DNA of 64,000 nt from Xenorhabdus mauleonii (GTDB taxonomy: Bacteria > Pseudomonadota > Gammaproteobacteria > Enterobacterales > Enterobacteriaceae): positions 1-64,000 of the forward strand of contig NZ_FORG01000018.1 of NCBI RefSeq assembly GCF_900113945.1, in the 5' to 3' direction. Below, in pieces: positions 57,694-64,000 of the stretch. The position numbers were made by a program, and so were the translations under genes. The notes under the pieces were generated by a model. It worked only from the letters and a program-made list of their open reading frames with translations, did not search any database and had not been told where the DNA came from. Each line of letters opens with the position of its first letter. Position 1 is the stretch's first letter.

Positions 57694-58659
57694 ATGAGTA
57701 AACCAATTCAGATGGAACGCGGTGTCAAATATCGCGACGCAGACAAGATGGCTTTGATCCCTGTGAAGACAGTTGCCACAGAACGTGAAGCACTCTTGCG
57801 TAAACCTGAGTGGATGAAAATCAAACTTCCTGCGGATTCCAGCCGCATTCAAGGCATCAAAGCTGCAATGCGCAAAAATGGGCTGCATTCAGTCTGTGAA
57901 GAAGCCTCCTGCCCTAACCTTGCTGAGTGTTTTAATCACGGAACCGCCACCTTTATGATCTTGGGCGCCATTTGTACTCGCCGCTGCCCATTCTGCGACG
58001 TAGCGCATGGTCGTCCGAATGCACCGGATGCAAATGAACCGGTTAAACTCGCACAAACCATCCAAGATATGAACTTGCGCTATGTCGTTATCACATCAGT
58101 TGACCGCGATGACTTGCGTGATGGTGGCGCACAGCACTTTGCTGACTGTATTTCTGCTATCCGTGAAAAAAATCCTTCAATCAAAATAGAAACGCTGGTG
58201 CCGGATTTTCGTGGTCGCATGGATCGTGCGCTGGAAATTCTGACCGCAACACCACCGGATGTGTTTAACCACAATTTGGAAAACGTACCACGTATTTATC
58301 GTCAGGTTCGCCCGGGTGCTAACTATGAATGGTCATTGAAATTGCTGGAAAAATTCAAGGAAGCACACCCAGACATCCCGACTAAATCAGGTTTGATGGT
58401 GGGGCTGGGAGAAACTAATGAAGAAATCATTGAGGTTATGCGTGATTTGCGCCGTCATGGTGTCACCATGTTGACTCTTGGCCAGTATTTACAGCCAAGT
58501 CGCCATCACCTGCCAGTCCAGCGTTATGTCAGCCCTGCTGAATTTGAAGAAATGAAAGAAGCTGCGCTGGAAATGGGCTTTACCCATGCTGCCTGTGGCC
58601 CGTTCGTTCGTTCATCTTACCATGCTGACTTGCAAGCCAAGGGCATGGAAGTTAAATAA
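57694..58659 (+). CDS. lipA: Lipoyl synthase
   Basis: 321-residue radical-SAM enzyme, the E. coli length, that inserts two sulfurs into octanoyl chains. The auxiliary cluster motif is [12 protein letters not shown], the radical SAM motif is CTRRCPFC, and the C-terminal RSSYHAD supplies the serine ligand. ATG 57694 ([15 protein letters not shown]) is the family start; the open frame from 57610 adds 28 residues not seen in the family. Confidence 0.97.
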   Translation: MSKPIQMERGVKYRDADKMALIPVKTVATEREALLRKPEWMKIKLPADSSRIQGIKAAMRKNGLHSVCEEASCPNLAECFNHGTATFMILGAICTRRCPFCDVAHGRPNAPDANEPVKLAQTIQDMNLRYVVITSVDRDDLRDGGAQHFADCISAIREKNPSIKIETLVPDFRGRMDRALEILTATPPDVFNHNLENVPRIYRQVRPGANYEWSLKLLEKFKEAHPDIPTKSGLMVGLGETNEEIIEVMRDLRRHGVTMLTLGQYLQPSRHHLPVQRYVSPAEFEEMKEAALEMGFTHAACGPFVRSSYHADLQAKGMEVK

Positions 58660-58674
58660 CCCGTTGCCACCATA

Positions 58675-59049
58675 ATGATAAATATCGTTCTGGCCATATT
58701 TGTCGGTGGTGGTTTTGGTAGCGTTCTGCGCTGGCTCATCAGTTGCCGCCTGAATAACCCTTCTTCCCCGATAGCCGTTGGTACGCTGACGGCCAATTGC
58801 ATCGGCGCATTCATCATTGGGTTGGGTTTGGCTTATTTTAATAAAACCACCCACCTTGATCCCGTCTGGAAGTTAATGCTGACAACGGGGTTTTGCGGCG
58901 GCCTGACCACATTCTCCACCTTTTCCGTTGAAATCGTTTATCTGCTGCAAACAGGAAAGCTAGGCTGGGCACTGGTTGGCATTCTGGCAAATGTTGGAGG
59001 CTCATTGCTTATGACTGCCCTTGCGTTTGCGATCATAAACAAGCTGTAA
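58675..59049 (+). CDS. crcB: Fluoride ion channel CrcB/Fluc
   Basis: 124-residue four-helix membrane protein forming a dual-topology dimer that exports fluoride. Motifs: [26 protein letters not shown] (pore Asn) and [15 protein letters not shown] (Phe box and Na+ site). It is 15 bases after lipA. No fluoride riboswitch is seen in that short gap, so it is probably co-transcribed with lipA. Confidence 0.95.
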   Translation: MINIVLAIFVGGGFGSVLRWLISCRLNNPSSPIAVGTLTANCIGAFIIGLGLAYFNKTTHLDPVWKLMLTTGFCGGLTTFSTFSVEIVYLLQTGKLGWALVGILANVGGSLLMTALAFAIINKL

Positions 59050-59074
59050 GTGCCTGTCTGCCTCACCAAAACGA

Positions 59075-59103
59075 AAAAAACCCGTCATCTATGACGGGTT
59101 TTA
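59075..59103. terminator. Bidirectional terminator between crcB and cspE
   Basis: AAACCCGTCAT pairs with ATGACGGGTTT around CT, with A- and T-runs outside. It serves both convergent genes. Confidence 0.88.
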
Positions 59104-59123
59104 AAGAAATATGGGATTCGAAA

Positions 59124-59333
59124 TTAGATTGCGACAACGTTCGCAGCAGATGGACCTTTTTCGCCCTCAGTAATTTCAAACTCTACTTTTTGGCCTTCGG
59201 CCAGAGTTTTGAATCCGTTAGACTGAATGGCGGAAAAATGTACAAAAACATCTTTGCTACCATCTTCTGGAGTGATAAAACCGAATCCTTTGGATTCATT
59301 AAACCACTTAACGTTACCTTTAATTTTTGACAT
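59124..59333 (-). CDS. cspE: Cold-shock-family RNA chaperone CspE
   Basis: 69-residue cold-shock domain protein, almost identical to E. coli CspE. RNP1 is KGFGFI and RNP2 is VFVHF. It melts RNA structures and acts as an antiterminator. ATG 59333 is the family start; a TTG codon directly before it is in frame but not needed. It is convergent with crcB, as in E. coli. Confidence 0.97.
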   Translation of the reverse strand: MSKIKGNVKWFNESKGFGFITPEDGSKDVFVHFSAIQSNGFKTLAEGQKVEFEITEGEKGPSAANVVAI

Positions 59334-59523
59334 CAAAACTTACCTTTAAATAAAAATAGACACTAACTCAGCGTCGCCTACAGTACAACAAAAAATATAG
59401 CCCACTGTCTGCAACATAGATCACGAATTATATAATAAAATGCAAAAAACGCGTTTTTCGCTTTAATTACATAGATGATTTTATACGCCTATACTGATTT
59501 CACAAATAAATTAGCGTTTTATT

Positions 59524-60009
59524 TTAATTTTGTTTACTTTTCACCTTCCTGGGCTTTTCGTGCTCCAGCAACCACTCCTTGATATCCAACCCTCCAGTAT
59601 AGCCAACTAATTTACCATCATGACCAATTACTCTATGGCAGGGAACAATCAATGAAATAGGATTACGTGAATTTGCCATACCGACCGCACGACAATAATT
59701 TACCGACCCCAATGTCAACGCTAATTGTTTATAACTCCACATCTCACCATAAGGGATGGTGCAGAGCTGCTGCCAGACACGCCTTTGAAATTCAGTTCCT
59801 TGCATGCTTAAAGGAACTGTAAATGTCAGCCTCTTTCCTTTGAAATATTCCTGCAGCTCTTTTACACACTGTTTGGTAATCGAGTTTTTAGATTCTGACT
59901 CTTTTTTTTCAGTAACAAAATAAATGCTGGTTACTCCTTCATCATCCGCAGTGATATGTACATAAGGCTTAGGAAATCCTTCTGGAGTATTCAGGTAATG
60001 ATGGTACAT
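59524..60009 (-). CDS. ogt: Methylated-DNA-protein-cysteine methyltransferase
   Basis: 161-residue suicide DNA repair protein that takes the methyl group from O6-methylguanine. The acceptor Cys is in PCHRVIG; the helix-turn-helix with the Arg finger is SVNYCRAVGMANSRNP. The N-terminal domain is short and divergent. It resembles Ogt more than the Ada C-terminus. It is monocistronic. Confidence 0.93.
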   Translation of the reverse strand: MYHHYLNTPEGFPKPYVHITADDEGVTSIYFVTEKKESESKNSITKQCVKELQEYFKGKRLTFTVPLSMQGTEFQRRVWQQLCTIPYGEMWSYKQLALTLGSVNYCRAVGMANSRNPISLIVPCHRVIGHDGKLVGYTGGLDIKEWLLEHEKPRKVKSKQN

Positions 60010-61405
60010 AAACTACCTCCATTTAATTTATTATTAAAAATTTCTGTACTAGCCTAAATCTCTCCTTCATCAGTTTGCAATGATGAATTCGGTTACACAT
60101 CTGACAATTTGATAAAGAAACCATACCACCCTCTGACAATTAAAATTATGGCTCTGCCAATAATATATGACACTTTATTTTTAATGTCACTTTTTTAAAA
60201 AAAGAAAAAACCCAACATATGGAATAAAAACAATAAAATTACCCAATATGTAGTCTTTGTTTCATAAAAAAACTATCTCGATATAATACACAAATGTTAG
60301 TTTTTATTAATACCAACTCTCTATACTACAAAGTTTTTTTACCAGAAGTGTTATGATTTATGGCAATCACAATGACTATTCGGCCATAAATACCGGATTT
60401 AAATATCCCAACTAAGGATAAAACCCTTCAGAAGCATAACTAAATTTTCACGGCTGAATATTTATAACCGCACGGAAAAACACATGACAAAAAAATATAG
60501 CAAAGAAACAAAAGTAAACATTACCAAAGTGAATAACATCAGCCGGAAAAACAAAAGCCAAAGAGGCAGGGTGTAAATTACACTGTTGTCAATTAATCAA
60601 TCGCGCGAAAAAGCCTACTATTTTTAACAAACAAAGAGTTTCATTTAAAACTGTGATGAAGCGCACTCGAAAGTTAAGAAAGGAATCGCTTGATGGGCTT
60701 GTTTTCATTTCCCATTTGTTAACGTTTAAGATGGAAGAACACCATAAAACAATCTATTTCATTGTTATAAAATATATTTTCATAACAATGAAATAAGCTA
60801 AAAATCCCATACAAGAAATTCTGGGCAAGAAGGGGATGCAATATATAGCAGCACTTCGAATAAATTAATCAAAATAAGATTGGGGTAGATTAAAATAATA
60901 TATCAATAACAGGTCGATTTTCTGTATGTAAATTAAACTCAAAATGAATGAGATTTATCCTTATCCCGCCACATAGTCATTAACTTATGCTTCCTTATTT
61001 CTTCTGGCAATAACCGGAAACCTATTGAATATATAGCCATTCTCCGCTTATAACGAAAATAAAATATGCTCGCTTTAAACTGGGTATGGATGAAAGATTC
61101 TGTGATGGCATGATTATTCATTAATCGTAAAATGATCAAATATGGATATTCACATGCAAAATCATTAGATACAGCACTAACACGTACGAAACATTTACTG
61201 AAGGTTATCCAAGCACCCTCTTCCAAACCGCACATCAGACTAAAACATTAACAAAAACTCACAATCCCAGCCCCATCACGCCCAATTACAGCCAAAACCG
61301 TTGTTATAAATAATATTAATTAGATAATTTATACATTTCATATTTTCACATTCATCATATTTTGTTAATGTTGTTTCACCTATTAACAAAAAAACAAAAT
61401 GTCGT
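60010..61405. other. 1.4-kb AT-rich region without a convincing gene
   Basis: No frame here is supported as a gene. Contents: a 14-bp perfect inverted repeat (60755-60795); a 30-codon basic frame at 60484-60576 (MTKKYSKETKVNITKV, ending in SQRGRV); a 46-codon frame at 60656-60796 running through the inverted repeat; and a 98-codon minus-strand frame at 60939-61235. The last has a stretch (LRLMNNHAITESFIHTQFKA, then SIFYFRYKRRMAIYSIGFR) vaguely like a decayed LuxR-type helix-turn-helix. The 3' end presumably holds the ygaZ promoter. Very low GC and lack of genes suggest decayed or acquired DNA. Confidence 0.5.
60755..60795. repeat. Perfect 14-bp inverted repeat in the empty region
   Basis: TATTTCATTGTTAT (60755-60768) and ATAACAATGAAATA (60782-60795) are exact reverse complements around a 13-base AT loop. 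It is not followed by a T-run on the plus strand. Confidence 0.8.
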
Positions 61406-62212
61406 ATGCAAATGCCAGACAAATCTGTACCCAACATACTGATATCTGATGCGCCACAATCCGAACAACCTTTAACGCATAAAGTTTCTTCATTTAAAGA
61501 TGGCATTTGGGATAGCCTTCCTATTGCTATCGGCTACATTCCCATTTCATTTGCATTTGGCTTGAGCTCAGTCAAGTTAGGGTTTACGCCCTTAGAAGCC
61601 ATTTTCTTTTCATGCATAATTTATGCCGGAGCCAGTCAATTTGTTATCACAGCCCTGCTTAGTGCTGGGATGTCACTGTGGATTACCGCCTTGACCGTGA
61701 TGGCAATGGATATTCGCCATATTTTGTACGGCCCAGCATTGCGTTATCGCATTAAACAAAAATTATCGAAAAAGAAAACTGTGATCTGGGCTTTTGGTCT
61801 GACCGATGAAGTATTTGCCGCAGCAACGGCTAAATTAATAAAAGATAATCGTAGCTGGAGCGAAAACTGGATGGTCGCCATTGCCATATGCTCCTGGCTC
61901 TCTTGGGTATTAGGCACTGTATTAGGAACGGTATTAGGTAACGGTTATTTGGATGAGTACCCAGCCGTTGAAGCTACGATGATTTTTATGCTTCCTGCCC
62001 TGTTTTTGAGCTTCTTACTGGCTTCATTCAAAAAACAAAACAGCTATTGCGTTGTTGCCTCTATATCGGGAGCCATAGTCGGCATGACATTTTTTTCAAT
62101 ACCTATTGCCATTTTTGCCGGAATTATGAGTGGCTGTTTAGCCGCACTTTTGCAAACTAAAAATGCGCAACCCGAAAACGCACAATTGAATAACAGTACA
62201 TCATATGATTGA
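61406..62212 (+). CDS. ygaZ: YgaZ/AzlC-type L-valine exporter large subunit
   Basis: 268-residue AzlC-family membrane protein with about six or seven helices, starting IWDSLPIAIGYIPISFAFGLSSVKLGFTPLEAIFFSCIIYAGASQFV. The E. coli pair YgaZH exports L-valine. The position directly before ygaH and mprA-emrA is the same as in E. coli. The last ~15 residues (Asn/Gln/Glu rich) are a cytoplasmic tail. ATG 61406 or 61412 may be the start. It overlaps ygaH by eight bases. Confidence 0.93.
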   Translation: MQMPDKSVPNILISDAPQSEQPLTHKVSSFKDGIWDSLPIAIGYIPISFAFGLSSVKLGFTPLEAIFFSCIIYAGASQFVITALLSAGMSLWITALTVMAMDIRHILYGPALRYRIKQKLSKKKTVIWAFGLTDEVFAAATAKLIKDNRSWSENWMVAIAICSWLSWVLGTVLGTVLGNGYLDEYPAVEATMIFMLPALFLSFLLASFKKQNSYCVVASISGAIVGMTFFSIPIAIFAGIMSGCLAALLQTKNAQPENAQLNNSTSYD

Positions 62213-62540
62213 TAATAAAATACTTTTCATCGGCCTTGTTGTAGGTATTGCTAATTTTCTATTCCGCTACCTGCCATTACGTATAGGAGGCAATCACTCA
62301 CCAGCTGGAAAAAGTGGAAAGATAGGCATCATACTCGATAGCATTGGTATTGCTTCCATATGCTCACTACTCATCATTTCAAGCATTCCAGAGGTGATAA
62401 AAGAGCATAATAAAATTCTTCCCACCCTAATCGGCTTTCTGACCATCTGTTTATTCTTTTATAAAACACGAAGCATTATCGTTGCAACACTGTCCGGTGC
62501 TGCCATTTTTGGATTAATATTCAAGGTATTTATGAATTAG
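62205..62540 (+). CDS. ygaH: YgaH/AzlD-type exporter small subunit
   Basis: 111-residue AzlD-family protein with three or four helices (ILFIGLVVGIANFLFRYLPLRIGG, then SIGIASICSLLIISSIPEV). It is the obligate partner of YgaZ in valine export. The start overlaps the ygaZ end by eight bases, so translation is coupled. Confidence 0.93.
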   Translation: MIDNKILFIGLVVGIANFLFRYLPLRIGGNHSPAGKSGKIGIILDSIGIASICSLLIISSIPEVIKEHNKILPTLIGFLTICLFFYKTRSIIVATLSGAAIFGLIFKVFMN

Positions 62541-62669
62541 GTATCAATATCAAAAGAAATATGATGATAATAAATAACTACAATTGCTAAATTTAACTTT
62601 TAATATAGTATTTGTATGGTTTTTAACAGAAGTTACTTTACCGGTTGAAACTAATAAGGTATCTAAACA

Positions 62670-63185
62670 ATGGAAAGTTCATTCACTCCCACAGAAGAGT
62701 TGCTTAATTGCCGTGTAGCACAGCAAAAAAGTTTTCCCTATCAAGAGATATTGCTCACTCGCTTGTCAATGCATGTCCAGAGCAAAATACTGGAAAATCG
62801 TAATAACATGCTGAAAGCGCAAGGAATCAATGAAACCTTGTTTATGGCTCTGATGATTCTGGATACCAAAGAAAGTCGCAGCATTCAGCCATCAGAACTC
62901 AGTGCTGCATTGGGATCTTCCCGTACAAATGCAACGCGCATTGCTGATGAATTAGAAAAACAAGGCTGGATAGAAAGAAAGGAGAGCCATAACGATCGCC
63001 GTTGTCTCCACCTTCATCTAACAGAGAAAGGTTCAAGTTTCTTGAATAGTTTGCTCCCACCTCAGCATGAATGCCTGGTTAAACTTTGGTCTATTCTGGA
63101 TTTGGAAGAAAAAAATCAGTTAGAGAAATTGATGAGGAAAATCTTGAACCAATTAGACAATGTTGGCGATTGTTTCAATAAGTAA
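62670..63185 (+). CDS. mprA: MarR-family repressor MprA (EmrR)
   Basis: 171-residue winged-helix regulator that represses emrAB and is released by uncouplers and phenolic drugs. The MarR core is [71 protein letters not shown], with the wing RKESHNDRR. Length is close to E. coli MprA (176). It is followed by emrA, 238 bases on. Confidence 0.95.
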   Translation: MESSFTPTEELLNCRVAQQKSFPYQEILLTRLSMHVQSKILENRNNMLKAQGINETLFMALMILDTKESRSIQPSELSAALGSSRTNATRIADELEKQGWIERKESHNDRRCLHLHLTEKGSSFLNSLLPPQHECLVKLWSILDLEEKNQLEKLMRKILNQLDNVGDCFNK

Positions 63186-63331
63186 TCATCTCTTCTTCGG
63201 AAAGTTTTAAGCTAAGAAAAACATGTTATCGCAACATGACCTAAAAAAACTTTTCTGTTGGCCTGTATTATTTGATACTTCGTATGGCTGACTATTATCT
63301 TCAGATAAGATTAAAACCCATATTGTCCGCT

Positions 63332-63363
63332 TTTCCAGTAGTGTTACAACGCACTACTGGAAA
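63332..63363. promoter_or_regulatory. Strong hairpin between mprA and emrA
   Basis: TTTCCAGTAGTG and CACTACTGGAAA form a perfect 12-bp stem around TTACAACG, 60 bases before the emrA start. No T-run follows. It may be an attenuator, an RNA-processing site or a repressor-binding site. Confidence 0.55.
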
Positions 63364-63423
63364 TACCTTCGCCTGTAGCGAGCACCCAGCAATTTAACCT
63401 AAGAACAAATACGGAAATTCTCT

Positions 63424-64000
63424 ATGAGTACTAGTGAGAAAGTAAAACTGCCGTCAACTCAAACCAGCAGCAATAAGAAGAAAAAACGCCGCGCTGTTAT
63501 TCTATCGCTGACATCCCTCTTCCTTATTCTGGCGATACTTTATGCCATTTATTGGTTTCTCGTTTTGCGCCATCACCAAGAAACCGATAATGCCTATGTG
63601 GCCGGCAATCAGGTGCAAATAATGTCGCAAGTGGCAGGAAGCGTCACCACCGTCAATTTTGATAATACTGACTTCGTGAAAAGCGGCCAGACTTTGTTGC
63701 AACTCGATCCCCGTGATGCTGAATTAGCCTTGAAAAAAGCCGAAAATGAGCTTGCCAATACAGTCCGGGCGACTCATCAGCACATGATTGATAGTAAGCG
63801 ATTTCAAGCAACCATTGATCTGAAAAAAATTGCTCTCAAGAAAGCGCAAAGTGATCTCAATCGACGGGAGATATTGGGAAGCAAAAACTTGATTGGTAAA
63901 GAAGAGCTACAGCATATGTATGATACTGTGGCGGCAGCTCAAGCTGAACTCGATATCGCTATCGCTCAGTACAAAAGCAACCAAGCTATCATTCTCAATA
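63424..64000 (+). CDS. emrA: Multidrug efflux adaptor EmrA, N-terminal part (cut by window end)
   Basis: The frame from ATG 63424 stays open to the last base (192 codons), so the 3' part lies outside the window. A short basic cytoplasmic tail (SNKKKKRR) precedes one membrane helix (AVILSLTSLFLILAILYAIYWFLVL). Then follow the HlyD-type barrel/lipoyl motif TDNAYVAGNQVQIMSQVAGSV and LLQLDPRDAELALKKAENEL, leading into a coiled-coil hairpin. EmrA links the MFS pump EmrB to TolC. It lies downstream of its repressor gene mprA; emrB should follow. Confidence 0.93.
   Translation, partial: MSTSEKVKLPSTQTSSNKKKKRRAVILSLTSLFLILAILYAIYWFLVLRHHQETDNAYVAGNQVQIMSQVAGSVTTVNFDNTDFVKSGQTLLQLDPRDAELALKKAENELANTVRATHQHMIDSKRFQATIDLKKIALKKAQSDLNRREILGSKNLIGKEELQHMYDTVAAAQAELDIAIAQYKSNQAIILN

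Noticed and set aside
58660-58674. Fluoride riboswitch for crcB
   Set aside because: The gap to lipA is only 15 bases, too short for the aptamer.

Overview
The window is a typical gammaproteobacterial chromosome segment. Gene order, protein sequences and moderate-to-low GC point to the Enterobacterales family Morganellaceae. Xenorhabdus (or close kin such as Photorhabdus) is my best guess, but this is inference from recall of family sequences; no database search was possible.

Layout. (1) 1-3.4 kb is accessory DNA: the 3' part of an invasin/intimin-like adhesin cut by the window edge, a frameshifted C-terminal remnant of dsbB, a higA-like antitoxin gene broken by an in-frame stop, and an intact StbDE-type toxin-antitoxin pair with a perfect palindrome in front. 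(2) 3.7-8.5 kb is an RND efflux operon (adaptor, pump, TetR regulator). (3) 8.6-22.7 kb is the conserved ybfE-fldA-fur / glnS / nagE-nagBAC neighbourhood. A GH20 chitobiase sits between fur and glnS, and an MFS exporter between glnS and nagE. Chitobiase, NagE and NagBAC together form a route from chitin oligomers to fructose-6-phosphate, and the nagE-nagB gap carries NagC-like and CRP-like sites. (4) 22.8-23.5 kb is a six-gene tRNA operon (Met, Leu, Gln, Gln, Met, Gln), followed by a lone phage tail-fibre/collar gene and a 55-residue orphan. (5) 25.3-47.9 kb is core: ubiF, miaB-ybeZ-ybeY-corC-lnt, gltIJKL, leuS-lptE-holA-nadD, rsfS-rlmH-mrdA-rodA-rlpA, dacA and ybeD. These cover ubiquinone synthesis, tRNA modification, ribosome maturation, lipoprotein acylation, glutamate/aspartate uptake and the elongation-phase cell wall machinery.

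(6) 48.0-56.8 kb is an insertion between ybeD and the lip genes. It holds a siderophore-interacting reductase, fhuB-, fhuD- and fhuC-like genes, a divergent iutA-like aerobactin receptor and a TrkH/TrkG potassium transporter. Candidate Fur boxes precede the reductase and lie in the fhuC-iutA gap. No siderophore biosynthesis genes are in the window, so the set reads as an import module. (7) 56.9-60.0 kb is core again: lipB, lipA, crcB, cspE, ogt. (8) 60.0-61.4 kb is an AT-rich stretch without a convincing gene. (9) 61.4-64.0 kb holds ygaZ-ygaH (AzlCD-type valine exporter), mprA/emrR and the start of emrA, which runs off the window.

I found no CRISPR array, intact prophage, insertion sequence or biosynthetic megacluster, and nothing I can honestly call a new multi-gene system. 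The signals least explained by known genes are a 21-bp perfect inverted repeat beside nagE, three 16-bp-phased repeats ahead of gltI, the empty region upstream of ygaZ, a strong hairpin between mprA and emrA, and the orphan tail-fibre gene next to the tRNAs.
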